Source: Chryseobacterium oranimense (GTDB lineage Bacteria > Bacteroidota > Bacteroidia > Flavobacteriales > Weeksellaceae). From it: DNA of 64,000 nucleotides. Positions 32,815 through 41,719 of this stretch are shown here, piece by piece; the stretch's first letter is position 1; each line of letters opens with the position of its first letter. The notes under the pieces were generated by a model that was given only the letters and a program-made list of their open reading frames with translations, was not told the DNA's origin and ran no database searches. Both the position numbers and the translations under genes were made by a program. The stretch lies in contig NZ_CP104203.1 in assembly GCF_025244725.1 (NCBI RefSeq), positions 1,302,001 to 1,366,000 of the forward strand. The letters run 5' to 3'.

Positions 32815-34947
32815 CTATGAGTTTCTTTCCTGCTCCAGCTCCCAAACCCTGTGTGCGGCGACAGCTTTAATAAACTGCTTATCGGAGCTGCCATCTTTTT
32901 CGATAACTACTGCAGGATCTTCATGCTGTTTCAGGGCAATATTGCTGTTTTCATAAAGGATTTCTGTACCAGTCCCGAAATAAATAGCTTTGCAATGTTT
33001 ATAAGCTTCATTAATAAAACGCAGGGAAAGGTGTTTGTTTTCCGGTCCCATGAGTTCCTGTGCAGATTTTTCTCCGGCACTGATATATAAGGCATCAAAA
33101 CATACGCTGGCAGTACTTGTAAGAGAATGTTTCGGAGCTAATGACCCATCTGTAGTTTTGATAGGTGCTAAGCTTGGTGCTATGAGCTCTACCTTGGCAC
33201 CTTCGGATTCCAGTTTTGTTTTTAAGGCATTAAGGGCGTAACCATCTGCACCATTGGCTGCAATGAAGCCAATTTTTCTACTTTTAATGGTGTCCTTAAC
33301 GGTATTTTTCATGCTTAATGCTTCAGAGGCTTTGGTCTTAGGCTCTCTTTCTTCACTTTGAAGTTCAGCAGGATCAGCATCTGCAGGAATGCTTTGGTTG
33401 GGCTGTTTCAGCTTTTTGACTTTTACACCTAATTTTTCAGCTACTTTATTAGCCAGGGTATCATCGATGAAGGCTAGCTGGCCAACCATTCTTTCTCTGA
33501 TCTCAGGGATGGTAACTTTTGAAAGTTCAAAAATAAGAGCATTCTGAAGATGGGTTTGTTCCGGAACGGACTGACTGTTGTAAAATAGTTTCGCCTGGGA
33601 ATAATGGTCTACAAAACTCTGACTTCTTTTTCTTACTTTTTCACCGGAAACTCTTTCTTCCTGGGAAGTAAATCCGCCTTCCGACATCATTGCCTGGAAC
33701 GGACATCCTCCACCGATAGAATTGGGTTCATAGCTTACCTTTCCTTTGGCAATCTGCTGTCTCATATGACCATCACGCTGATTGTTATGAACCGTATTCA
33801 CCGATCTGTTGATAGGTATTTCATGGAAATTGGGTGATCCCAATCTCGACAGCTGGGTATCGGTATAGGAAAATAATCTTCCCTGAAGCAGCGGGTCGTT
33901 CGTAAAATCGATACCGGGAACAACATGTCCGGGATGAAAAGCTACCTGCTCTGTTTCTGCAAAGAAATTCTCAGGATTTTTGTTAAGGGTTAAAGTTCCG
34001 ACAAGCTGTACGGGAACTTCTTCTTCGGGAATAATTTTGGTAGGGTCAAGAAGGTCAAAATCAAATTTATGTTCGTCTTCTTCAGGGATCAGCTGCACTC
34101 CGAAATCCCATTCCGGATATGCTCCGCTTTCGATGGCTTCCCATAAATCTCTTTTATGAAAATCAGGATCTACTCCAGAAATTCTCTGGGCTTCATCCCA
34201 GGCAACCGAATGTACTCCCAGCTTGGGTTTAAAATGAAATTTAACGAAATGGACTTTTCCTTCTTCATTAATAAATTTAAAGGAATGCACCCCGAATCCT
34301 TCCATCATTCTCAGGCTTCGCGGAATGGCTCTGTCGCTCATCAGCCACATAATCATGTGTGAACTTTCCGGCATCAGGGAGATGAAGTCCCAGAATGTGT
34401 CGTGTGCAGAAGCTGCCTGTGGAATTTCATTATCAGGTTCCGGTTTTACGGCATGGACCAGATCCGGGAATTTAATAGCATCCTGAATGAAAAAAACGGG
34501 CATGTTATTCGCTACAAGGTCATAATTTCCCTCTTCAGTATAAAATTTTATGGCAAAACCTCTTACATCCCTTGCCAGATCGGTACTTCCTTTGCTTCCT
34601 GCAACGGTTGAAAATCTTACAAAAACAGGAGTTTCCTGTCCAACTTTTGATAAAAATTTTGCTTTGGTATAGGCACTAAGACTTTTGTTTAATTTAAAAA
34701 CTCCATGTGCTCCTGACCCCCTTGCATGAACGACTCTTTCAGGGATTCTTTCGTGATCGAAATGAGTAATTTTTTCCCTTAAAATAAAGTCTTCCAGCAG
34801 CGTTGGTCCTCTGTCGCCGGCCTTTAATGAATCCTGGTTATTGTTGATTTTTATCCCCTGGTTGGTTGTCAGTTTTTCGTTTTCATTAGCAGTACTGTAC
34901 GCATTCAGCTGGTCTAACTTTTTGTTGTTTTGATTGTCATTTTTCAT
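32815..34947 (-). CDS. katE: Catalase KatE (HPII-type, large subunit)
   Basis: A 710-residue clade-2 catalase that converts H2O2 to water and oxygen. The catalytic His74 lies in [34 protein letters not shown] carries the distal region, and the proximal haem-ligand Tyr is in [13 protein letters not shown]. Residues about 560-710 form the flavodoxin-like C-terminal domain found only in large catalases ([23 protein letters not shown]). It heads a run with the CinA-like, SDR and DUF6766 genes and is preceded by two small unknown genes on the same strand. Two Crp/Fnr genes lie further upstream. Confidence 0.95.
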   Translation of the reverse strand: MKNDNQNNKKLDQLNAYSTANENEKLTTNQGIKINNNQDSLKAGDRGPTLLEDFILREKITHFDHERIPERVVHARGSGAHGVFKLNKSLSAYTKAKFLSKVGQETPVFVRFSTVAGSKGSTDLARDVRGFAIKFYTEEGNYDLVANNMPVFFIQDAIKFPDLVHAVKPEPDNEIPQAASAHDTFWDFISLMPESSHMIMWLMSDRAIPRSLRMMEGFGVHSFKFINEEGKVHFVKFHFKPKLGVHSVAWDEAQRISGVDPDFHKRDLWEAIESGAYPEWDFGVQLIPEEDEHKFDFDLLDPTKIIPEEEVPVQLVGTLTLNKNPENFFAETEQVAFHPGHVVPGIDFTNDPLLQGRLFSYTDTQLSRLGSPNFHEIPINRSVNTVHNNQRDGHMRQQIAKGKVSYEPNSIGGGCPFQAMMSEGGFTSQEERVSGEKVRKRSQSFVDHYSQAKLFYNSQSVPEQTHLQNALIFELSKVTIPEIRERMVGQLAFIDDTLANKVAEKLGVKVKKLKQPNQSIPADADPAELQSEEREPKTKASEALSMKNTVKDTIKSRKIGFIAANGADGYALNALKTKLESEGAKVELIAPSLAPIKTTDGSLAPKHSLTSTASVCFDALYISAGEKSAQELMGPENKHLSLRFINEAYKHCKAIYFGTGTEILYENSNIALKQHEDPAVVIEKDGSSDKQFIKAVAAHRVWELEQERNS

Positions 34948-35007
34948 ATTGCTTTATCTTTTTAATGTGGTGTGAAGGTTAAAAAGTCAAACTAAATCTT
35001 TTGCAGA

Positions 35008-35394
35008 TCATTCCGCTCCTTGTCCTGTTTTTTCAAGGGTACTTAGCAGCTTATTGAGATATTCTTCTTCTTTTAATACTTTGTAATAAGCTGTTTTGGC
35101 ATATAGAGTAAATGAAGAATTTTCAATGCTTATTTCTGTATCTCTGTTTTCGGGAGATATTGTTTTTTCGCTGTGATATTGACGGATATTCAGAATGTAT
35201 TCGTTAATATAAGTATCGATTACATTTTTCAGAATATCACACTGGGCATTATTTTTTATCTTTTCCAATGATTTGATCAGAAAAGCGGTAACTCCGTAAG
35301 AATTGATAACACTTGGAAATAGGGACTCATTCTCTATCATATTGTTTTTATCATTCAATCCGGAATATTTTAAAGTGTCGTTTTCAAAAATCAT
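35008..35394 (-). CDS. Hypothetical protein, 128 aa
   Basis: A mostly helical soluble protein with no family I recognise. It contains FLIKSLEKIKNNAQCDILKNVIDTYINEYILNIRQYHSEK, a likely amphipathic helical stretch, and lacks a signal peptide or membrane segment. It lies 60 bp upstream of katE on the same strand and 14 bp downstream of another small unknown gene, so it is probably part of the stress operon. A ferritin-like or adaptor fold could be imagined but no metal-binding motif is present. Confidence 0.6.
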   Translation of the reverse strand: MIFENDTLKYSGLNDKNNMIENESLFPSVINSYGVTAFLIKSLEKIKNNAQCDILKNVIDTYINEYILNIRQYHSEKTISPENRDTEISIENSSFTLYAKTAYYKVLKEEEYLNKLLSTLEKTGQGAE

Positions 35395-35408
35395 ATTCGC
35401 AACGGTTA

Positions 35409-35711
35409 TTAGTTATCAGAAATTTTTAAATATTTCTCAAAATAATGAAGGTCTTCTTTGTTTTTTATGGAAAGATAAAACATGATCTGTTCCGGTTCTT
35501 TCAGTCCTATACTGCCGAAGCAGTCGAAATGTGCAATCAATGCCTGGATGTTTTCAATCTCAATATCTTTCAGAATAACAAATAATAAAAAGATGTTATC
35601 CTTTATTTCCTTGGCATAAACGGCGGCACCATCCTCAAACCAGTCTCCTTTGTTGGAAACCTTAATAAAGTCTTTATGCTGCAGGTCTTTTATGATCTTT
35701 TGACAATCCAT
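35409..35711 (-). CDS. Hypothetical protein, 100 aa
   Basis: A small acidic, cytosolic-looking protein of mixed alpha/beta character (KDNIFLLFVILKDIEIENIQALIAHFDCFGSIGLKEPEQIMFYLSIKNKEDLHYFEKYLK). No known family. It is the most upstream gene of the katE run; a candidate -7 box lies about 250 bp upstream (35960-35967), implying a long leader. Reading frame, composition and tight spacing to the next gene support a real gene. Confidence 0.6.
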   Translation of the reverse strand: MDCQKIIKDLQHKDFIKVSNKGDWFEDGAAVYAKEIKDNIFLLFVILKDIEIENIQALIAHFDCFGSIGLKEPEQIMFYLSIKNKEDLHYFEKYLKISDN

Positions 35712-36012
35712 ATCCTTGAGTGTTTGTGGTTATATAAAAATCCTTCGGAAGAAGTTTTATTATTTTATTTCAACATCAATTTCTATGAACTGCTGCTATT
35801 TTCAGTTTCTGCAACTGAATTTTATAAATTTACATGAATGGCATATTCTGCTGTTCAATGTTATACAGCAAAATTTGGGATAGAGTAATTTATCTAAAAG
35901 CCAAAAACTTTTAACTGCCCTTACTGGGGTCTTAAGAATTGTGTTGAAACTTGCTATCTCAAATATACGCACGAAGAATTCACTTTTTTATGACCTTAAT
36001 CATATAAAGCGG
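35712..36012. other. 301-bp intergenic region upstream of the katE run
   Basis: No ORF of note. A minus-strand -7 box TATATTTG (35967 to 35960) could drive the katE run with a leader of about 240 nt. No clear -33 box or terminator was seen; the Crp/Fnr gene begins its 3' end at 36013. A Crp-type operator may lie here but I could not pick out a convincing palindrome. Confidence 0.4.
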
Positions 36013-36609
36013 CTAATAGATAATTTTCCTGTTTTCCAGGGTGATTCTACCCTCTTTTTCCATCTTTTTTAAAACCCTGATCACGGTTTCTACCCGAAGA
36101 CCTACCAGATTGGCTATCTGCTGCCTTGTAAGTTCTACATGAAAACAGCTGCTACAGTCGTCATCATGGTAACTCTTAAGATAATCCAGAAGCCCGGTGA
36201 GCCTTGCTATCGGGTTCAGGGATGCCATACTTTGCAGCATGATTGCTTTGAAATAAAGCCTTTGAGAAAGACACGCATTCATTTCCAAAGAAAGTTTGGG
36301 ATCCGTTTTTATTAATTTCAGAAACTGGTCTTTCGGGACTCTTATAATTTGTGAAGGGCTGATGCACACTGCATTCGTCGGATAAAATTTATCCAAAAAG
36401 AGCAATGAATCTCCAAAGCTCTGTTTTCCTGCAAAAATATTATGAATGAATTCTTTTCCTTCATCGTCATAATTATTAAGTTTCACTTTTCCTTCCGTGA
36501 TCTGGAAATAATACAGGGCATGATCTCCTTCCCTGTATACCAGTTCACCTTTTTTATATTGCTTGATTTCTCCTCCGTATGAATATAGCACCTCTTCGTC
36601 TATATTCAT
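36013..36609 (-). CDS. Crp/Fnr-family transcriptional regulator
   Basis: A cyclic-nucleotide-binding-fold domain (IKQYKKGELVYREGDHALYYFQITEGKVKLNNYDDEGKEF) is followed by a long helix and a Crp-type winged helix (LTRQQIANLVGLRVETVIRVLKKMEKEGRI). The ATG at 36609 is chosen because MNIDEEVLYSYG aligns with the start of the tandem paralogue; an ATG 6 codons upstream is possible. No FNR-type four-cysteine cluster is present. The ligand is unknown. A role in stress or redox control of the neighbouring katE operon is inferred from position. Confidence 0.85.
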   Translation of the reverse strand: MNIDEEVLYSYGGEIKQYKKGELVYREGDHALYYFQITEGKVKLNNYDDEGKEFIHNIFAGKQSFGDSLLFLDKFYPTNAVCISPSQIIRVPKDQFLKLIKTDPKLSLEMNACLSQRLYFKAIMLQSMASLNPIARLTGLLDYLKSYHDDDCSSCFHVELTRQQIANLVGLRVETVIRVLKKMEKEGRITLENRKIIY

Positions 36610-36685
36610 GCAGCTTATTGTTCTCATAAGTACTTCTTTAAATGTTCAATAAAAAATAGTGAAATTAATTATTGAAAACTGCTTT

Positions 36686-37282
36686 TTAATATAAAATTTT
36701 TCGATCCTTGATCTGAACCATTTTATTCTTCTCCATATCCTTAATAGTTCTTATCGCTGTTTCTACCCGTAATCCCGTAAGGCTGGCCATTTGCTGCCTT
36801 GTAAGGGGAATCATAAATGAATATGGACTTTCATCTTCATGAAAACTTTTAAGATAATCCATTAATCCTTTAAGCCTAACCATAGGACTTTGGGAAGAGA
36901 TATTCTGCATCATGATAAATTTGTAATAAAGTCTTTGTGACAAAAAACCACTGATCTCCATGCATAATTCTGCAGATGACTTTAATAAGTTAAAAAAAGC
37001 AGACTTATGAAGTCTTAAAATAACACATTTGGTGAGTGCCTGGGCATTCATGGGGTAAGGCTTGTTGATGAAAAGAATAGATTCTCCGCAACTGTGACCT
37101 TCAGAGAGTATATTCTGTATAAACTCTTTCCCTTCCTCATTATAATTGTTTAGTTTCACCTCTCCCTGAGCGATCTGATAATAATACATTGGAGCCTCCC
37201 CTTCATTGAATAGATATTCAGAGGGTTTATAATGTCTGATTTCCGCCCCCGCTGAATACAGAATGTTTTCGTCAATAACCAT
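36686..37282 (-). CDS. Crp/Fnr-family transcriptional regulator (paralogue)
   Basis: This 198-residue protein closely resembles the next gene over its full length (IRHYKPSEYLFNEGEAPMYYYQIAQGEVKLNNYNEEGKEF; LTRQQMASLTGLRVETAIRTIKDME). The two lie in tandem 76 bp apart and most likely arose by duplication. Both have the shortened Bacteroidetes Crp layout. A minus-strand box TAGGTTTG at 37314-37321 is a possible -7 element about 30 bp upstream. Confidence 0.85.
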   Translation of the reverse strand: MVIDENILYSAGAEIRHYKPSEYLFNEGEAPMYYYQIAQGEVKLNNYNEEGKEFIQNILSEGHSCGESILFINKPYPMNAQALTKCVILRLHKSAFFNLLKSSAELCMEISGFLSQRLYYKFIMMQNISSQSPMVRLKGLMDYLKSFHEDESPYSFMIPLTRQQMASLTGLRVETAIRTIKDMEKNKMVQIKDRKILY

Positions 37283-37589
37283 AATAGTTTTTTTATTGTT
37301 TTTAATCTTCTGTCAAACCTATCTTAGTAAAAATATATTGGGACGATATTCCATATGCTTATGCAAAAAACGAGCCTTTGTATTGTAAATAAGGTTAAAA
37401 AAAATGAAAAATTTAAACAATATCAACTAATTATTTAATTATTAATACGATATCAACTGAATAATTAATAATATTTAGAGAATAATACAACTGGAACAAA
37501 CACATAAGGTATTGATCCTGCCAGAAATCTGGAGGATATAAAAACCCGCTCGTAAAAACAGGTTTAAATCTATGATGACGGGTAAAAGC
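37283..37589. other. 307-bp AT-rich intergenic region
   Basis: The stretch holds a candidate minus-strand -7 box (37321 to 37314) for the Crp/Fnr gene and a weak AAACC / GGTTT inverted repeat around 37541-37565 that may terminate the small lipoprotein gene. No ORF was seen. Much of 37400-37480 is simple A/T sequence with repeated TTAATTATTAAT-like words. Confidence 0.4.
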
Positions 37590-37811
37590 TTATTTTTTGG
37601 TTGCCTTCGTGGAATCCGTTTTTCTGGCACTTGACGTGTCGCCGGTTCTCATGGTATCCGCAGGCATAGGATTGGCCGGAACAGTCATCGTGTCTGAAGG
37701 CATTGTATCAATAACTGTACTGTCGGATACCACTGTATTATCTACTTTGGTTTCTTTTTTACAACTTAATACGGTTAAGCCTAAAAGCATTAATAATAGG
37801 GTAAATTTCAT
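37590..37811 (-). CDS. Small lipoprotein, 73 aa
   Basis: A lipoprotein signal peptide (MKFTLLLMLLGLTVLSC) ends in a lipobox Cys at residue 17. The mature part is short, low in complexity and rich in Asp, Thr, Ser, Pro and Met (TVIDTMPSDTMTVPANPMPADTMRTGD), then a Lys-rich tail. No fold is expected. It is probably anchored to the outer or inner membrane. Such small lipoproteins are common in Chryseobacterium and have no known function. Confidence 0.7.
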   Translation of the reverse strand: MKFTLLLMLLGLTVLSCKKETKVDNTVVSDSTVIDTMPSDTMTVPANPMPADTMRTGDTSSARKTDSTKATKK

Positions 37812-37894
37812 AATTTTATTTTTTGGTGTGGGCCAAAGGTAATCTATTCCAATTTGTGAAAATTATGATTTGAATCATAATCTATTATTTTTAA

Positions 37895-38779
37895 TTATTT
37901 CGCAAATTTTTTAGTTCCTGCAACACATAAGATCACCCCAATGGTAACGCCCAGCATTCCTATACTCACCTGCTCATGAAGAAAGTAAGCGGCAAGCCCA
38001 AGCCCGAAAAAAGGCTGCAACAGCTGCAACTGCCCTACCGTTGCAATACCACCCTGCGCCAAACCTTTATACCAGAATATAAAACCGATGAACATACTGA
38101 AAAGAGAAATATAAGCCAATCCAAACCATCCCTGAAAACTTACCGCTTCAATATGATCCGGAAAATAAATAAAAAATAAAGGAATCATAACAGGCAATGC
38201 CAATACTAAAGCCCATGAAATAACCTGCCATCCGCCTAATGTTTTGGACAATTTCGCTCCTTCCGCATATCCCATGCCACATAAAATAACGGCAAGCAGC
38301 ATCAGAATATCGCCGATCGGTGAAGCAGATATCCCTTGTGACACAGCATAACCAATGACTAAAAGACTTCCAACTACCGAAAAGAACCAAAAGATTGGAT
38401 GAGGTCTTTCTCCGCCACGGAAAACTCCGAATACTGCAGTGGCCAGAGGAAGCATTCCCAGAAATACAATGGAATGTGCAGAAGTTAAATACTGAAGAGC
38501 CAATGCAGAGAGAAGCGGAAAACCAACCACACAGCCCAAAGAAACCAAAAGCAGAGGCATCAGCTGTTCTTTGACAGGCCGTTTTTCTTTACCGATCCAC
38601 AAGACGATAAGCGCTAATACTCCTGCAACAGCTGCGCGGACAATTGTTACAAAGATAGGACTCATTTCCATTACAGCCAGTTTTGTGGCAGGCAATCCGC
38701 CGCTGAACAGTATTACTCCGATAAAGCCATTGATCCATCCGCTTATATTTTCATCTTTTGATAGTTGATTAGTCATCAT
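37895..38779 (-). CDS. EamA/DMT-family transporter
   Basis: A 294-residue transporter with ten membrane helices and two EamA repeats (GFIGVILFSGGLPATKLAVMEMSPIFVTIVRA; FGLAYISLFSMFIGFIFWYKGLAQGGIATVGQLQLLQPFFGL). The family exports amino acids or other metabolites. It is divergent from a MocR-type regulator gene 93 bp away, a classic arrangement in which the regulator controls the exporter. The substrate is unknown. Confidence 0.87.
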   Translation of the reverse strand: MMTNQLSKDENISGWINGFIGVILFSGGLPATKLAVMEMSPIFVTIVRAAVAGVLALIVLWIGKEKRPVKEQLMPLLLVSLGCVVGFPLLSALALQYLTSAHSIVFLGMLPLATAVFGVFRGGERPHPIFWFFSVVGSLLVIGYAVSQGISASPIGDILMLLAVILCGMGYAEGAKLSKTLGGWQVISWALVLALPVMIPLFFIYFPDHIEAVSFQGWFGLAYISLFSMFIGFIFWYKGLAQGGIATVGQLQLLQPFFGLGLAAYFLHEQVSIGMLGVTIGVILCVAGTKKFAK

Positions 38780-38844
38780 TTTCTATATTTTTTTAATAAT
38801 TCAAAATTAGAAAGGTGAAATGAATAAACACAGTCTCAGTTTTG

Positions 38845-38852
38845 TATATTTG
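38845..38852 (+). promoter_or_regulatory. -7 box of the MocR-type gene
   Basis: TATATTTG matches the Bacteroidetes -7 consensus and lies 20 bp upstream of the MocR start codon, so the leader would be short. The -33 region lacks a clear TTTG. The site is in the 93-bp divergent gap shared with the DMT transporter gene. Confidence 0.45.
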
Positions 38853-38872
38853 CATGAGCACAGTTTAGAAAA

Positions 38873-40285
38873 ATGAGTAAAGAATTTATATATACAGAAA
38901 TTGCCGACGGAATTGCTTCCCAGATCAGGAACGGTGTATTGAAAGCCGGTGACAGGCTTCCTTCCGTAAGAATGATGTGCCAGGAGCACCAGGTAAGCAT
39001 GAATACGGCAAAACGGGTTTTTCTTGAGCTAGAATCCCAGTCTTTAATTGAATCCAAACCTCAGTCAGGATATTTTGTCAGCAGGCTGATGTCTGTAAAA
39101 CTTCCCCTTCCTGAAATAAGCCGCCCTTCGCTGATTGCCAATAATGATGAACCGGATGAACTGATCAGCAAAGTATATGAAAACATGGGCAAAAAAGGAA
39201 TTACCTTCTTCTCTATAGGAATTCCTTCAGGAGATCTTCTGCCACAGGCTCAATTGAAAAAAGAGATCATCAATGCTACCCGTGAACTTAAAGAAGGCGG
39301 AACTGAATTTGAGGAACTACAGGGTAACTTAAAACTGCGAAGAATGATTGCCGTAAGATCATTACAATGGGGAGGAAATCTCAGTGAAAATGATTTGGTT
39401 ACTACAAACGGCGGCATGAACGCGCTTTCTTTCTGTCTTATGGCCTTAGGAAAGCCAGGCGATACTATTGCCATTGAAAGTCCTTGTTACCCGGGTATCC
39501 TCCAGCTTGCCAATGGATTGGGACTAAATGTGCTTGAACTTCCCACCCACCCGACTACAGGAATTGAAATTGATGCTTTAAGAAAAGTAATTCCGCAAAT
39601 TAATCTGTGCCTTCTGATCCCTAATTTCAACTCACCGCTGGGAAGCTGTATGCCGGATGAGAATAAAAAAGAAATTGTAAGAATTCTTTCTGAAAACAAC
39701 ATTCCTTTGATAGAAGATGATGTATATGGGGATCTTTATTTCGGTTCCAGCCGTCCGAAATGCTGTAAATCTTTTGATAAGGACGGAAATGTATTGTATT
39801 CCAGTTCAATTTCGAAAACCCTGGCCCCCGGATATCGTGTAGGATGGATTGCGCCGGGAAAATACAAGGATAAGGTGATGAAACTTAAGTTGCTTCACTC
39901 CACTTCATCCATTTCTATCGTTAATGAAGCAGTGGCGAATTTTCTTAAATCCGGACGGTATGAAAAGCATCTTCAGCAAATGCGTCGGGCACTGCAGAAT
40001 AATTATCAGAATTATGTGCAGACCATAGCAGACTACTTTCCTGAAGGCACAAAAACAAGCCGCCCACAGGGAGGTCTTTCTCTTTGGGTAGAATTTGATA
40101 AAGGCATCCGTACCACTGAGCTTTACGATCTGGCCATCAAACAGAATATCAGTATAGCACCCGGCAGGATGTTTACCCTTCAGAACCAGTTTGAAAATTG
40201 TATGCGCTTATGCATCGGCCTTCCCTGGACGGAAGAAACAAAATTATGTCTGCAGCAGATCGGAAATCTGGCCAAAAAGATCTGA
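38873..40285 (+). CDS. MocR/PdxR-type GntR-aminotransferase regulator
   Basis: A 470-residue fusion. Residues about 8-76 are a GntR winged helix (GIASQIRNGVLKAGDRLPSVRMMCQEHQVSMNTAKRVFLELESQSLI). Residues about 110-465 are a fold-type-I aminotransferase with the PLP-binding Lys315 in SSSISKTLAPGYRVGW. MocR proteins are transcriptional regulators that use PLP and an amino-compound ligand as effector rather than being enzymes. It is divergent from the EamA transporter gene. The 2-bp gap to the convergent Crp gene leaves no room for a terminator. Confidence 0.92.
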   Translation: MSKEFIYTEIADGIASQIRNGVLKAGDRLPSVRMMCQEHQVSMNTAKRVFLELESQSLIESKPQSGYFVSRLMSVKLPLPEISRPSLIANNDEPDELISKVYENMGKKGITFFSIGIPSGDLLPQAQLKKEIINATRELKEGGTEFEELQGNLKLRRMIAVRSLQWGGNLSENDLVTTNGGMNALSFCLMALGKPGDTIAIESPCYPGILQLANGLGLNVLELPTHPTTGIEIDALRKVIPQINLCLLIPNFNSPLGSCMPDENKKEIVRILSENNIPLIEDDVYGDLYFGSSRPKCCKSFDKDGNVLYSSSISKTLAPGYRVGWIAPGKYKDKVMKLKLLHSTSSISIVNEAVANFLKSGRYEKHLQQMRRALQNNYQNYVQTIADYFPEGTKTSRPQGGLSLWVEFDKGIRTTELYDLAIKQNISIAPGRMFTLQNQFENCMRLCIGLPWTEETKLCLQQIGNLAKKI

Positions 40286-40287
40286 TC

Positions 40288-40881
40288 TTATCTGTCCGGA
40301 ACAAAGTTCTTGCGGGCCAGCTCTTTTCTTACCCTGCTCAGGCTTTCCGGGGTGATGCCGAGATAAGAGGCAATCATCCATTGCGGAACTCTTAAAAGCA
40401 GATCAGGATACATCTTGATGAACTTCATATACCTTTCTTCCGCAGTCTCGCCCAATAGGGAATTGATTCTGTTTTGAAGGCTTCTGATATGCTTCTGTAA
40501 AAGGAAATCACTTCTCTCGATACTGTTAGGAAACTGTTCTACCAGTTTGTTGAAGAAGTCGGGATGAAGAAACAGGACTTCCGTATCTTCCACCGCTTCT
40601 ATATAGTAAATAGATTTTTCGTTAAAATAAAGACTGCTCCGGTCGGAAATAAGCCAGCTTTCAGGTGCAAACTGTATGATATGTTCTTTTCCGTTCTTAT
40701 CAATAGAGTACATTTTCAGCAGCCCTTTTTCTACAAAGAATATATACCTGCAGATTTCACCATACTGTAAAAGAAACTGATTTTTAGGAATTTTCTTTAC
40801 TTCATAGTGTAAACTGCACATGTTCACTTTTTCGATGGGAACATTTAATACTTTAGCTAAATAAGTGTTTATATTCTTCAT
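40288..40881 (-). CDS. Crp/Fnr-family transcriptional regulator
   Basis: A 197-residue regulator with an N-terminal cNMP-binding-like domain (KKIPKNQFLLQYGEICRYIFFVEKGLLKMYSIDKNGKEHIIQFAPESWLISD) and a C-terminal Crp-type helix-turn-helix (VPQWMIASYLGITPESLSRVRKELARK). Its start overlaps the ytxJ stop by 4 bp, so it is translated as part of the four-gene bacillithiol-linked operon. It is more distant from the two Crp/Fnr proteins at 36-37 kb than those are from each other. Confidence 0.87.
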   Translation of the reverse strand: MKNINTYLAKVLNVPIEKVNMCSLHYEVKKIPKNQFLLQYGEICRYIFFVEKGLLKMYSIDKNGKEHIIQFAPESWLISDRSSLYFNEKSIYYIEAVEDTEVLFLHPDFFNKLVEQFPNSIERSDFLLQKHIRSLQNRINSLLGETAEERYMKFIKMYPDLLLRVPQWMIASYLGITPESLSRVRKELARKNFVPDR

Positions 40882-41261
40882 TGTGTGATCTGGATTGTGG
40901 ATATATCTTCATGAGATGCGCTGTTGACGACTTTTCCATCCTCTATTACAATCAGCTGCGGGCTCTCATGCCTGATTCCAAGGTTTTCAGATATTTTATT
41001 TGAAATCAATCTGTGTTCAAGCAAATCTAAGTAATATAATTCCACTTTATGATCTAAATTATCTATTTCTTTTTCAAAATTTCTCAATACAGTTTTGCTG
41101 ATGAAGCATCGTGTAGAATGTTTGAAAATAGCAATTTTATGGTGATAGGACTTTTCAATTGCCCTGGCCAGATCCTCCTCGGTTTCCAGATTTTTCCAGA
41201 AAGATTTACGCTCAGGGGTTTGATTTTCTTTTCCTCCGAATATTTTGTCAAAAAAACTCAT
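40878..41261 (-). CDS. ytxJ: YtxJ-like bacillithiol-system redox protein
   Basis: At 127 residues it has the YtxJ (DUF2847) form, a monothiol thioredoxin-fold protein. AIFKHSTRCFISKTVLRNFEKEI holds the single redox Cys, and VELYYLDLLEHRLISNKISENLGIRHESPQLIVIEDGKVV is the second half of the fold. YtxJ is thought to be a bacilliredoxin that removes bacillithiol from proteins in the cytosol. The gene overlaps both neighbours by 4 bp, and the operon also holds a BstA/YfiT-like S-transferase. Confidence 0.88.
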   Translation of the reverse strand: MSFFDKIFGGKENQTPERKSFWKNLETEEDLARAIEKSYHHKIAIFKHSTRCFISKTVLRNFEKEIDNLDHKVELYYLDLLEHRLISNKISENLGIRHESPQLIVIEDGKVVNSASHEDISTIQITQ

Positions 41262-41719
41262 AGATTAAATTGTTTTAAATGGTGATTCAGATGTTTATAC
41301 TCTAAAAATCCCCAGTCTTTTTCAGTCATTTTCCCGAATAACCTGTGGCGCTCCGGAAGATTCTGATTCTCAGATACTGTCCGGAAAGCCTTCATTGTAT
41401 TCAGCAGATTGGTTTTGGATTCATCAAAATCACATTCAAAATTAACGATTAGTTTTTGAAAAGTAGGCATGTTTGGGGGAATTCCATTATTAAAGATCCG
41501 CATTTCCACTTTGGTCACCATTCCTATTGTCTCAAAAAGGATATTAATAGCCGGAAGCTCAACCTGCCTTAAAGCCACCTGGAGCACAAGATCACAGTGT
41601 TTCAGCATCTGTGAAGCCGTCATTTTTCCCCATCTTGGCAGGGTGTCTTCGGTAAGCAGAGAAATTCTGTGAATAATTTCCTCAAAATAAATTGGATTAT
41701 GCAGGCTTTTCCTTACCAC
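41258..41719 (-). CDS. DUF1569 family protein (DinB-like)
   Basis: The 153-residue protein shows DUF1569 features: RWGKMTASQMLKHCDLVLQVAL (metal-binding-type His) and HRLFGKMTEKDWGFLEYKHLNHHLKQF at the end with a His pair. The fold is DinB-like, as in the bacillithiol S-transferases. It overlaps the BstA-like gene by 7 bp and ytxJ by 4 bp. A role as a second thiol transferase or metalloenzyme is inferred. Confidence 0.78.
   Translation of the reverse strand: MVRKSLHNPIYFEEIIHRISLLTEDTLPRWGKMTASQMLKHCDLVLQVALRQVELPAINILFETIGMVTKVEMRIFNNGIPPNMPTFQKLIVNFECDFDESKTNLLNTMKAFRTVSENQNLPERHRLFGKMTEKDWGFLEYKHLNHHLKQFNL

Noticed and set aside
37400..37480. AT-rich repeated words as a possible replication or attachment site
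   Set aside because: Simple A/T sequence without a DnaA-box cluster, tRNA or integrase nearby.
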